Of a stretch of 64,000 bases of DNA, positions 46,096-58,105 are shown in pieces. Source of the DNA: Gnetum montanum (taxonomy: Eukaryota > Streptophyta > Gnetopsida > Gnetales > Gnetaceae); the NCBI GenBank assembly GCA_015680685.1, contig MNCI01004501.1, forward strand, positions 214,758-278,757, in the 5' to 3' direction. The notes under the pieces were generated by a model that had not been told where the DNA came from, did no database searches, and saw nothing but the letters and a program-made list of their open reading frames with translations. How positions within the stretch are numbered: position 1 is the first letter of the stretch; each line of letters opens with the position of its first letter. Both the position numbers and the translations under genes were made by a program.

Positions 46096-47310
46096 AAATT
46101 AGAACTTCAAAGATAAATTATGTTCATTATATTATGATCTAAGATACTAATTATAAGATTATGAGTAACTATTTTTTATAATAACATAGCAATATCACTT
46201 GAATAATGAATTTAATATGAGAGGTTTTGCTAAATTTTAGAGGCTTAGAATGAATATGTTCCAAATATAAAAAAAACCTTCCTCAAGATTAATGTTCAAA
46301 TTATACTAAACTTAATGATGAGGAACAAAGAAATCTTACATTTGAAGTAACTTCAACCTAATCTTGGTTTCTCTAACCTATCTCCATTTTCAAAGATTTC
46401 CTTGGCTAAATTTATGTAAGAGGGAAGGTTAGACAACTAAGGTACATCCCATTTGAAATAAATGAAGGTTAGTTATCACTCACTATGCTTACTAAATAAT
46501 TAAAAATCATAAATTAAAATTGATTAAATGTTTGTAAAAAAATCCTCTTAGCTCTAACAAAGTAATAAATTTTCTAAAAGTAACTACAAAAGGAAGTTGA
46601 AGCAGTGGGATATTAAGATGCATAATAGAAAAAAGGTGAAATGTCGTAGGATGACAAATTTTCTAAAAAAAGTTAAATAAATAATTAAAAATTAATTTTT
46701 TAAAAGCAAGTAAGGTTAAACATGTATGGTGGGCACTAATAGAAGAATAGAAAGGGATGGTAAAATTTATAAAATAACATTCCCTATAAGTTTTAAGAAA
46801 ATAAAATCCATCCATTGAAATCTAATCAAGCTTTCAAGAAATACTTTTTACTTTTTAAAATTTCTAAAGTAATTATATATGTAGAAATAACTATTCAAAA
46901 ATCCCACATATAATAGTTCTAGCAATCCCACATTATAATTATTACTATAACTATAAATTATAACTATAAATTTTACCATCCCTTTCTATTCTTCTATTAT
47001 ATAGGGAATTGCTAGAACAATGTAAAACATGCTTATGAAAATTTTTGATGTTATATCTACTATTATAATATAGGGAAGAAATAACAAATATTAGAAATAA
47101 CAAATATTGGAAATATTGAAGATTCTAGTTAGCATAGTTGGAAGTGTTCTTAGTGTGGATAGATAGAATTTAGGCTTTTGGTGATAAAAAAAGTGCTAAA
47201 TTACAACAAGTTTTAAGGTTTTAAGGTCCTAGGCTTTCCCAAATAAGTTTTAGGCTATTTGGAGTGAAATAATTCTAGTAAAATAATCCTTGAACTTTAA
47301 CTATGATGGA
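46096..47310. other. Unassigned AT-rich DNA right of element A
   Basis: No gene seen. It contains the perfect inverted repeat at 46737-46999. Confidence 0.5.
46737..46999. repeat. Perfect 33-bp inverted repeat, 197-nt spacer
   Basis: Arms 46737-46769 and 46967-46999 are exact reverse complements (33/33). Short flanking blocks ttccctata (inside the left arm) and tatagggaa (outside the right arm) also oppose each other. Confidence 0.92.
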
Positions 47311-50300
47311 GTCATGCTGGTCAATGTGGCTTCGATCCTCCCTAGTGTAGTTGCACTTGATCTTTGACTTTTAATGACTTTTAATGGAAAATTGACCAAT
47401 TTTTTGAGTTCCCAAGGCTACTGATGTTCATGACCATGGCTTAAGCTTGAAATTGTCAAATTTGAATGTTGTTTAAGTCTTAATAAGGCTAAACCCCACT
47501 AGACTACACTAGCTAGCATAGTTCTAGCATGGATGGGTGAGGGGGGNTGGGTGTATGATGGGTGTATGATGGGTGTATGATGGGTGTATGATGGGTGTGT
47601 GATGGGTGTATGATGGGTGTATGATGGATTCAAAAAGGTTCTATGGTTAGGATGATGAGGTTTGAGGTCAATTTGACATATTTATGGCTTTTCATTGATT
47701 TTTTACAAAGCATCTATGTTGCCTAGCATGGATGGAGGCTTCACTAGCAAGGATAAGGGGGTTGAGATGAGATTTGACTTGTTATACATTGTTATTTGGT
47801 GTCCTAAGGTTATTAGAGGTTTAAAGAAGGTGTAAAGGTTAAGATGTATCATTTGGAAGGTCATTCTTCGTATTTGATGATCAAACCCCATCCAACCATG
47901 CTAGGACCAGGTTAGCTAGCATGGTTGGGGTGTCCCCAATGTGGTTGCGAGGTTAATATGGGGTTTTGGTTAATTTTTCTTAGTTATTTAACATTTTAGA
48001 ATGACTAGAGAATTCAAGGAGATGTAAAGGTTATGAAATGAAACTTTAAAGGCTACTTATGATATTTGATGGTGAAACCCCTATCACTCACACTAGGACT
48101 ATGTTGACCAACATGGTTGGGGTGCCCCCACATGGTTCACATAATACAAGTAATTTTTGACACTTTTTTTTGGGTTTTGGAAGGTTCTAGAGTTGCTGGA
48201 GGTTCTAGTTAGGACTTATGGCTTGGAATGAACATTCTAGAGTTAATTGGAAGTTTGGTTGGTGTTTGGAACTCCCATCCAATTTGGAACTATGCTAGCT
48301 AGTGTAGTTATGAAGAAATCTTGATTTTTAGACACTAAGAAGGCTAATCAACTAGGTTTTTGAGTCCTCAAGGCTACTATTATCCATGGCTATGGTCCAA
48401 AATTAAAACTATTAATCTCAAAGGTCATTGAAACCTTGTTTTTGTCACTTTTACTTAAAGCTATGTTGGCCAATGTAGTACCAATGTTGTTGTGATGAAA
48501 TCATGATATTTTAGCAATCTACAAGGTCAATTAACTACGTTTTTGGACCCCCAAGGTTGTTGGTATCCATGGCTATGGTCTAGGCTTAAATTTGTTAAGC
48601 CAAGAGCTCATTGGAATATTGTTTTGCCACTTTTTCTTAGGGTAATGTTGGCCAATGTAGTACCATCATAGTTGTGAAGAAATCTTGATTCCTAGGCAAT
48701 CTAGAAGGCTAATTGACTAAGTTTTTAGGCTCTCAAGTCTCCTAGTATCCATGACTATAGTCTAGGGTTAAAAATATTAACCTTGAAGATCATTAGAATC
48801 TTTCTTTTGCCACTTTTTCTTAGATTTATGCTTCTTAGAGTAATACAAGTGTAGTTGTGAAGAAATGTTGATTTCTAGGAAATATAGAAGGCCAATCGAC
48901 TAATTTTTAAGGCCTTTGGGATTGTTGGTGCATATGGCTATTGTCCAAGCTCAAAATTATTGATCCTAGAGGTCATTGGAACCTTGTTTTTGTCACATTT
49001 TCTCAAAGCTATGTTAGCCAACATAGTTGTGAAGAAATCTTGATTTCTGGGCAATCTAGAAGGCCAATTAACTAAGTTTTTGGACCTACGAGCTACTATT
49101 GTCCATGGCTATGGTCCAAGCTTGCAAATATTGACCTAAAAGGTCATTGGAACCTTGATTTTGTCACTTTTTCTTAGAGCTACGTTGGCTAGTGTAGTTG
49201 TGAAGAAATCTTGATTTCTAGGCAATCTAGAAGAGTAATTCACTAAGTTTTTGGACCATTAGGGCTACTAGTATCCATGGCTATGGTCCAAGCTTACAAC
49301 TATTGAGCTTGGATATCATTGGAACCTTGTTTTTGTTACTTTTCTTAGAGCTATGCTTGCCAACATAGTACCAACATAGTATCAGCATAGTTGTAGATAA
49401 ATCTTGATTTATGAGCAATCTAAAAGGCTAATTGACTAAGTTTCTAGGCCTATGGGGCTGCTAGTGTCCATGGCTATGGTCTAGGACTAAAAATATTGAT
49501 CCAAAATGTCATTGGAACCTTGGTTTTGCCACTTTTTGTCAAAGATACACTAGACAACATAGTACCAACATAGTTGTAGAAAAAACTTGATTTCTAGACA
49601 ATTTAGAAGGTCAATTGAGTAATTTTTTAGGCTCCTAGGGATGATGGTATCCATGACTATGGTTCAAGATTAAAACTATTAATCCTAAAGGTTATTAGAA
49701 CCTCATTTTTGCCACTTTTTTGTAGAGCTACACTAGCTAGTGTAGTAACAATGTAGTTGTAAAGAAATCTTGATTTCTCAACAATCTAGAAGGCTAATCA
49801 ACTATGTTCTTGAGCCCTTGATGTTGCTAGTGTCCATGGCTATTGTCCTTACTTAAAACTATTAATTTCAAAGGTTATGGAACCTTGCTTTTGTTACTTT
49901 TTCTTAGAGATATGCTGGCCAACATAGTTTTGAAGAAATCTTGATTTCTAGGAAATTTAGAAGTTCAATTAACTAAGTCTTTAGGCCCTTGAAGCTACTA
50001 GTATCAATGGCTATGGTCTAGAATTAAAACTATTAATCCTAAAGGTCATTGGAATCTCTTTTTTTTTGAAGATTTTTCTTAGAGCTACATTGGCTAGCAT
50101 AGTACTAGCATAGATGTAAAGAAACTTTGATGTCTGGGAAATCTAGAAGGCCAATAGACTAAGGTTTTAGGCTCCTAAGGCTGCCAATGTTCATGGTTAT
50201 GGTCCAGACTTAAAACTGTTGAGCCCAAGGATTATTGAAACCTTTTTTTGCTACTTTTTCTTAGAGTTACATTGGCCTACATAATACCAACGTAGCTGTA

Positions 50301-50660
50301 AAGAAATCTTAATTTTTGGACAATCTAGAAGGCTAATCAACTAAGTTTTGGATCACCCAAGGCTACTATTTTTCCTCACTATGGTCCAAGCTTAAAATTT
50401 TTCATCCTAGAGGTTATTGAAACCTTTTTTTGCCACTTTTTCTAAAAGCTATGCTAGCTAGTGTAGTACTAGCATAGTTGTGAAGAAATTTGGATTTTTG
50501 GATAAGGCTAATCGACTAAGGTTTTGAGCCCCCAAGGCTATTGGTATCCATGGCTATTTTCTAGACTTCAAAATGTTGATGAAAGAGGTCATTAGAACCT
50601 TGGTTCTTCATGTTTTCTCAAAGTTATGTTGGCCAACATAGTACTAGTGTAGTCTTCCAA
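47310..50660 (+). repeat. Tandem array, ~181-bp unit, about 18 copies
   Basis: The block gaagaaatcttgatttctagg recurs at about 48311, 48492, 48674, 48857, 49031, 49201, 49395, 49577, 49761, 49931, 50117, 50300 and 50481: 13 anchors, spacing 170-194 bp, mean about 181. Each unit also has 'aaggctactagtatccatggctatggtc', 'ggtcattggaaccttg' and 'ttagagctatgctggccaacatagt'. More diverged units with 'gctagcatggttgggg' extend left at about 190-bp spacing to 47320. Unit divergence is roughly 15-25 percent by eye. No coding potential. Confidence 0.9.
47528..47630 (+). repeat. 11-bp minisatellite (gggtgtatgat)n beside an N
   Basis: About nine copies of an 11-bp unit, directly after the lone N at 47527 and inside one unit of the larger array. 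Copy number is uncertain because of the assembly join. Confidence 0.88.
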
Positions 50661-51240
50661 AAATGTCTTATTTTGGTATGAGTTTTGATCATTTTTAGTA
50701 CTCAAGAACTTCTAGTGTCAATGCTTAGGTTTCCAAGATGGTATATGGCTATATTAGCTTTAATGCTTCATGGATGAATAGCTAGGAGATGTGTGTTGGT
50801 CATGGTTGGTGCTTTAAACTCATTCCAGGGCTTATTTAGACATTAATCTTAGCATAGTTTTTGTTAGAATGTATCAGTCCCATTATATTGGGGTTTTATT
50901 GGTTTGTATAACAATGCTATGTTGGTTAAAATAAAAGTCTACAAGACAATGATTAGTAAACTATAAATCTAAGGCCATTAAGCAAAAAAAAAAATGAAAG
51001 ATATGGTTGTAATAAAGATAAGGAAGATAAAAGAGCTACAAAATGCATTCCTAGTTTAAAGTCTTGGAAAGCTAGGTTTTTGTCAGTTTTAGGCTATGGT
51101 GGGAAATGATGTTGCTAGTTTTAGGACATAGTGAGCCATGGTCCATACATTATCTATAAAGTATGGGATGCTCAAGAGAGATTATATAAGGCTAAAATCA
51201 GTAATGAAGCATGATACAATGTCACAAACATAAATTGATG
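50661..51240. other. Unassigned DNA between array and element D
   Basis: No coding trace and no LTR-like boundary recognised. Confidence 0.45.
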
Positions 51241-53770
51241 ATCATTAACAAGAGAGGGGATAAGGTCTTTACTATGAACTTGTTACTTGATCTTCTATAG
51301 ATCAATGAGTCCCTTTGGCATGATCTTGTGCTCACCATCTCTCTTGTTCAACTTGGCAAGTTGCCTACATTTTTGTTAACCACCACATGTTGTAGAGTTG
51401 ATATTTCTATTCATCATTATTATCTTTGTAGTTGGTGGTCCTAGTCTGAGTATCAGGAGTTTCCTCTTAAAAATTCACTTTTAAATCTTGGTTGATGTTG
51501 ACATAGGTAACCAAAGGTATCAACACATTTTCTCCAAGAACAATAATTTTTCCTCCCTCATAGGGCAAGTAAATATCTTGGTGTGTAGGAGATGAGATGG
51601 TGTGAAGATTAGCCAACCATGACCTTCCTAGGATTAAGTTGAAGCTAGGTGTCTCTTTGACCACTAAGAAGTTGGTGGATGTAGGGCATTGCTCACTTAC
51701 TATGAAATATAAAGAGATAAAACATCAAACTACTACTTGTAACCTATTAAATAATTTAAGTGTAGAGGTAGTGGTTTCTTAGATGTCCTCGATTAAGCCT
51801 AGCTTGTTAACAATGAAAAATGGTACGACATTAGTTATTAGCCCATCTTCCACATAGACGTGATGAACCTTGTACCTACCAATACATATAGTAATGAAGA
51901 GAGAAGTAGATAGCATCTCTCCATTTAAAGAGTTAATCCATTGTTATAAAAGTTGAGCATGGGTTGATGCCCACTTTCTCTAAGTGAATTTGTTCAATGA
52001 TAAAGTGGATTAATTCTTTCTTGGCAAGCATGTCTTTGCTCATAGGGATAGAGGTTAACACTTAAGCTAGTGCATCTCTAGAAGTAGGAGAGGTCATAAC
52101 CAAGTCATACAAGTTTAGTGATGTGTTCTTTTGTTTCAATGACAATTTGATTTATTCCATTATTATAAGGAAATTCTTTTCCTTGGTGTATGATATTTCA
52201 ACATTAGTGGTCTTAACTTGCTCCATTCTTCCTAGATTTTGTGGCTTAGGTTTTAATGTAGGTGTAGTTGATCTTAGTGTGGACCTTGGTTGGTTAACTT
52301 GTTTCAAAGTCTTTCATTTTTGGTTCTATTTAGTATAATTTGTTATTATTTTGATAATAGGTTATTTTATTTGTCATTGTGATGATGATTTCTTGCTAAC
52401 CTCTGAGTTATGGACCATTATAGGTGGGCTTTGATCATAAGTTATTAGAGTTTTTCTTCTTGAAGGTGGAGGAACTCAGATAACAAATGGTTCCTTAGGC
52501 TTCAAAGGATTGGTAACTCGTTGATTACATTGTGTTATTGAATCTACTAAAGGGGGGACACATATGATGAAAGGTTTTTTAGGAGACAAGGGGTGGTACC
52601 CCTATAATGAAAGGTTCTCTAGTCTTTGCATTTCTAGGTTGTGATGGGGCTTTGATGAAAAATAGTTCCTTAGGAGGATTATATTGTTTTGTTTTTGTAA
52701 ATGAAGCTATAGTGTAAGAGTTGTTGTTGGTGCTTAGAGATTTGGTCTCATTCAACACCAACTCCCCATAGTCTGTCATCTTTTAAAGGTCATGCTTTAA
52801 TGCTAGGAAAAAATTGGTTTCATAACTAGCCATTTGATGATAATGGAAAAACCTATCTAGTCTAAAGTACTTTGGTACCTTTGGACTATCTTTGGTTGTA
52901 TTGTTGGGTCTCTAGCTATGTCACAAAGATAATCATGCCTCTTAAGAGGCTCCTCAAATAGTTTCTTATGTTTTATATGGTTGTCTTTAAGAAATTGTTC
53001 TAGAAGTTCATAGGGCTTCATTGGAAACCTAATGTATTTAGACCTATCATTTTGTCAAAAGTTTGATCTTGTTTGATTTGGAGCATAGGAAGTGAATGAT
53101 TGCAATGAGTCTTGGGGTGTGTTTTGCGGTAGTGGCCCACCTTTCTCCTTTCTTTGAATCTTTGGATACTATAGCCATGGTTGTATGTTCTTGCCTAGTT
53201 TTATTATTATCCATTTTTGTGTGTTGATTTTTAAATATCACATAGGTTGAATCATTACTAGCCTCAGCTACCTCCTCAATGTTCTTGGTTTATGAGAAGG
53301 CTTGGCTTAGTGATTGAGGCTCTAAATATTAGAGCTTTGACTGGATGAAGTCATTTACTACTTCATTGTAGATGGCTAAGAGGTGAGTTTTAGAGAGAGT
53401 CTTTGAAATCTCATTAAGTTTTGAGCTCCATCTTTAAATGAACATTTTGATTGGTTTAAGTGGCCCCTACTTCACCTTCATCAATTGATCTAATGTGACA
53501 TTTAGCTTTAAGTTCTATTTGAAGTAGTTGACAAATTAATTCATCATGTCTTCAAGAAAATGGATGGAACGTCTAGGTAAGGTTTGGTACTAATCTAGAG
53601 TCTTTCCATTAAGGGACATGAGGAAAATTCATAGTATCATATGAGGCCAAGATTGCAAAAAGAAGTACTTAGTTCAGAAGGTGACCAGATATGCATTGGG
53701 ATCCCCTTCACCATTGTATTTGGTGAACTCTGGCATAGGAAAGCTTATGGGTAAAATTATTTGAGGAATC
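51241..53770 (-). pseudogene. Element D gag-protease (Tat-like gypsy)
   Basis: Minus-strand relic. The gag core (about 53770-53280) shows the gypsy pattern with 'MILXIFLMSLNGKTLDWY'-like and 'SIHFLEDMMNXFVNYFK' segments and 'VTLDQLMKVKXGPLKPIKMFIXRW' (family V-T-L-x-D-L-x-x-x-K-Q-x-x-x-E-x-x-x-x-F-I-x-R-W). Downstream frames 53241-53047 and 52779-52579 are a Lys/Asn/Pro-rich tail. The protease end at 51664-51467 reads 'ETPSFNLILGRSWLANLHTISS', the conserved 'FNxxLGRPWxHxxxAVPSxxHQ' segment of Tat/Ogre/Athila proteases. No RT or integrase follows; the tandem array begins about 600 bp further on. Confidence 0.73.
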
Positions 53771-54251
53771 ATAGGGCTTATAGGATCATCTTGGTGAAGT
53801 CTAGAAACTTGACCATCTAAGTTGTATTGGGCTTAAGTTTCCATAGCTCTTCAGTAAGGTCTTGGATCATTTGAAAGGCTTAATCCAAGAGTTGGAGCAT
53901 CCCCATAAGCTATTGCATTTGTGTTGATGATTGAGTTGGAAGTTATCAAGCTTGAGGCTACGTGATGGGTATTAATATAGATAGAAGGATTTGAGTGACC
54001 ACTATTATAGATGAGTTAAACAAGAAGAAGGTGTTTTGACTTGGAACATGTGGTATGAAGGGAGCAAATGGAGTATAAGAGGCTTGTGTTGCTTGGGACC
54101 CTGATAAGGGTCTTACTAGCATGAAAAAGGAAGAAAGTAAGGTAGACATCATCAAGGCCAGTTACATGATATGAGGTTGTATAGAAAAGGACATTTATGA
54201 GAATAGTAAGGCCAATTGGAAAATAGGCTTAGCTTGATGTACAACTATTGA
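53771..54251 (-). other. Leader between LTR and gag of element D
   Basis: Noncoding by eye. The primer site expected next to 54252 is not clear. Confidence 0.45.
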
Positions 54252-55312
54252 TGACCTTTTGGGATCGAACTACTAATGATTGTGGGCCTCTGAGTCTCAC
54301 GACCTTTGAGTTTATGGGATATGAAGGGTTTTCAAATAAGGTTTAGATGCTTGTTGGTCTTTGGCAACACCAAAGCCTAAATACCTCCAAATAGACTTAG
54401 TGGTTACAAAATGAACTAAACATAAGTATGTGTTTACTGTTGTGAATTTTGAAATGTTGAGTTGTATGTGAAATTGTAATTGGATATCATAAAAGAAATC
54501 TAGCTAACTTTGTCAAATACTATGATTTTTTGAAGATTCCTATTTTGTCCAATCACTTAGTCTATATAGTCCCTAGAGTACATTACTTGTAACAAATAAA
54601 CTTTTACAAAAACATTTGAGCATAATTCTACCAATCTACTCATAATTTTTCCTAGAGAGAAAATTCCATAAGAAAATGAGAAATAGAGTGAGATTCAATG
54701 GATTTTACAAAAAGAAAAGAAAAGAAAATAGATTTGTGTGGAATCTCAAACATTTAAGTAAGAAAAAATGATATGTGGAAACACTTCATAGTAAAGCTAT
54801 TTCAGTAATCTTATTACACTACCAAAAATGCTACATAAAAGACAAAGTACAATCTTCTATTTTAACTAGTTAGTAGTTGTCAAGAATTGCATTGAATAGA
54901 GCCTTTAGAAAAACTTTACAATTTTAGGATTAAAATACTAAGGTAATGAAGCTATTTTAGTCATCTCAAAATATAAAAGATTTTTCTAAATTCTCTATGC
55001 TCAAAATAGGAAATTTCATTAAGACATTAATATTAAATTACTCTAGAGGCTTTTTAACAACATAAGTTCTTTTATGGTAAACCTTAATAGAAGTTTGATA
55101 TTACACAAAAATAGAGCTATAAAGCAACATAGAAAAATCCAAAAATTATATGCCAAGCATGATACTATCTAAACTATTAGCTAAGTAACTAAAATAAGAT
55201 GAGAAGAAATGAACTCCTAGGATTAAAACAAAGAAGCTAAATTTATGTCTTTAGTAAGCCATGCTTTACAAGAATTCTTCAAAGTTGCTTCTTCCAATTT
55301 CCTCCTTGCACA

Positions 55313-55341
55313 CCCACCCACACCCCCCCACCCACACACCC
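55313..55341 (-). repeat. C-rich tract, G-quadruplex-type on minus strand
   Basis: Five C runs of three or more (3,3,7,3,3) separated by 1-5 bases, giving a G3+N1-7 pattern on the strand transcribed by element D/E. Confidence 0.72.
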
Positions 55342-57387
55342 TCAATAAAAAAATCCTCCAAAATTCTACCTTTGAAGGCCCTTTTATATTGACCTCAAGG
55401 TAGTTACAATAATCATGAGAAGTTAAGGATATTGCAAATATCTAGGGAAATAATTCATAACCACCTTAGAAGTTGTAACTTCTATGAGAAATTTAAGTCA
55501 TAGTTGGTAAGTGTCTCATGAGAAATTACAAATATTGAGAAATAATCATAAATTCCTTTGTAAATTTTCAAAAATAAATAAAGTTGTAATTAACAAATTT
55601 TCATAAGTTCTTCCTTCCTTTTCTATAAGCCCCACCCACCTTAGAAGTTTTACAATTCATATATAAAAAAATATCATTAAGATCTCATAGCCTTAATATC
55701 GTGTGTATCAACATGTCTATGCAAGATGTGTAAACATTTGAAGGGATGTTTATTTCTTATGGCTATTTTACCACACAACATATCACCATTATCCCATGTT
55801 AGGAGGTAACCTTGCCATTTTCCTTGCTTTGCTTCATCCCTAACATCATTACCAACCATAGATGTTTTTAAGCCTTTTGTCAATGAAGTCTCATAGTTGT
55901 GTCTCTCACCTTCATCATTGCATTTGCTATTTCCATTGTTGGTATGCCATCATTATAAATAATGAATCTACCTAAGCCACAAAAATCAATGTTAGGTTCT
56001 AGCTTGACTTGATTGGAGGAAGAGGGCATATGTTTTCTTATTGTTGTAGTTGGGGTCATTAGATTTATTCAAGTGTGGCATTGTGGTAAGGGTCAACAAT
56101 AGTGTCCATGGAAGCAACATCAGTCTTGATTCAATTTTCTTGATTACTCTATTTTTTTTACCTATGTAGGGACCTTTTAATTCACTAGTAGATCTATGTT
56201 TTTGGCTTTCTTGCTCTATTTTTTTCCCTCTTTCTATAGTGTTTCTATGGCTACTCTGAGTTAACTTTGATGAAATAGACCATCATAGTAGACCATACAC
56301 TTGAGATTGTTTTTTTAAAAAAAAATTATTATTTGGATTGAATTCAAGTTTGTGTATGTATGGCTACTTTGGGCCATTATAATAGGCTAGCAATTTTGTT
56401 TAATATATTATGATTCATGTTGTGAAATTCCTCTTCTATTTTTTATTTTTGTTGTTGTTGAACTTAAATCCATAGAAACATTTGAAGGTTTTTGACCTAA
56501 TTTTAGTTCCTTCCTTTAAACTAAATTTTCATTGTTACTAACATCTCATCTTGGCCTCAACCATGAGGGTAGAAATGTTCATGATGTATTGATAATTGAA
56601 AATCTAGCAGCAAAATACTCTTGAATCTCTCTCATGCCAATGTCAAATGGAAGATAAATATTTTTTTACTATTATAATTCTCCTCTATGTGGCATAAGTA
56701 ATTGGTTACAAAAATAATGTCTACCCTAGAATCTGATGATTTGAACTTGTAGTCAAAAAATTATAGGGATCCAAGCATACTAACTATGTTTTTTGGGAAT
56801 GAGTTGTGTTATGAGTAATTAATAAAAATAACTCTTATATTCCAACATATCTTATGGTAATATAATAAAAAAACTACTTGATGAATTACCAAGGTTTTTC
56901 CTTCATTTAAACATGACCAAGTCCAATAACCTCCCTCACGTTTACTATTATTTCATCAAATGGCCTTATGTGACAACATTTCTTACCCCCCTTATTTCCA
57001 CATTAGCTAAGAAAATGATATTACTGGAAACATCTTTTACATAGAAAAAGGAAATCCTTTTTGTGGAAAACTTCCATCAAATTTAAGATTTGATAGAATA
57101 AAAACCTCAATCCTAATAAAACTTAGGAAATTGTACAAATAGATTCTTATATAAACTATTTAGTAGGTGGGAAAAGAATAGTTGAAGTAACTCTTTTAGG
57201 GATTCTCATATTGTGAATCCTCTTATATGTAATTTTAGTGATGGTTAATGCTCTTCTTTCTTTTTATTGCCTTATTAGAGCTTCAACTTGGTCTTCATCC
57301 TTGTCTTCAACAATTATCTGTCTCTTTTTCATCCAACTCTTTGGCTACTGATTTTTGAGGTTCTTCTCAACTAGTTGCTTCCATGTC

Positions 57388-57692
57388 TTAAGACATGAAA
57401 GCCTCTTCCCAAGAATCATCTTGATTAGACTCTCCTTGGTATCTAGCTTCAATTGTGCATTGATGAAAGTGGCCCCAAAAATTGGAATGTATTAAATGAT
57501 CACCAATGAGGAAACTAAACTCATTTGAAAGCCAAAGTAAGAAATGGATTTTGCTAGATGCTCCATGGGTAGTTGCTCTCCTGACATGCTTTGGACAACA
57601 TCCCATAACATATGGGATAAAATGCCTTTCTGCCATCTCTCCAAGAACCATCTTTCTACCTCACACTTAAACACTTCACTTGCTTTTCTCAT
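57388..57692 (-). other. Small open frames inside LTR, unrecognised
   Basis: Two overlapping minus-strand frames (57692-57492 and 57651-57388) start just downstream of the TATA box at 57740. Together they give Trp/His/Cys-rich peptides ('CEVERWFLERWQKGILSHMLWDVV', 'IHFLLWLSNEFSF') that look less like random AT-rich DNA. No family is recognised, and no second LTR copy is available for comparison. Confidence 0.3.
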
Positions 57693-57739
57693 TCAAGCAT
57701 TGAATTGAAAAATGATGTGTTTTCAAGCAATTCATATCT

Positions 57740-57749
57740 CTTTATATAG
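57740..57749 (-). promoter_or_regulatory. TATA box in D/E LTR
   Basis: Minus-strand CTATATAAAG, the same type as the TATA boxes of the other LTRs in the window. Confidence 0.45.
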
Positions 57750-58105
57750 TTTAAGGTAAATTTGAAATTCCCACCAATTCCAATAACCAACTTTCCCACT
57801 TAGTTAAAACTTGATTAATTTCCATTATCATATGGTTGGCTAACTCAAATTCCACTATTTGGTTGTTAAAATTAATTTTCCACTAAGTAGTTATCTAAAC
57901 CACTACTCCCACTTATGCACATCACAAGTAAGGATTACTTTGAGATAATATAAACTTAATATTTAAACTAACACTTTAAATTTAGTATTTAAACTAATAC
58001 TCTAATGTATACCTATTTCATTATACCACATATATACTTACCTAAACATATGTACACTAAATATTATATAGTTATATACATGTATGTATTATTAATTTAT
58101 ATATA

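Larger units (their letters stand above)
54252..58105 (-). repeat. LTR shared by elements D and E (outer edge uncertain)
   Basis: From 54252 (tgacctttt) to at least 55370 it matches 62879-64000. On the minus strand it lies after integrase E and before gag D, so it can be 3' LTR of E and 5' LTR of D. The upper limit is not visible because the other copy runs off the window; integrase E coding traces end near 58105. A minus-strand TATA box (CTATATAAAG, 57740-57749) suggests the LTR reaches beyond 57.75 kb. An (AT)n microsatellite lies at 58100-58123. Confidence 0.65.

Noticed and set aside
47528-47630. Possible CRISPR-like repeat array
   Set aside because: An 11-bp head-to-tail minisatellite without spacers, in plant DNA.
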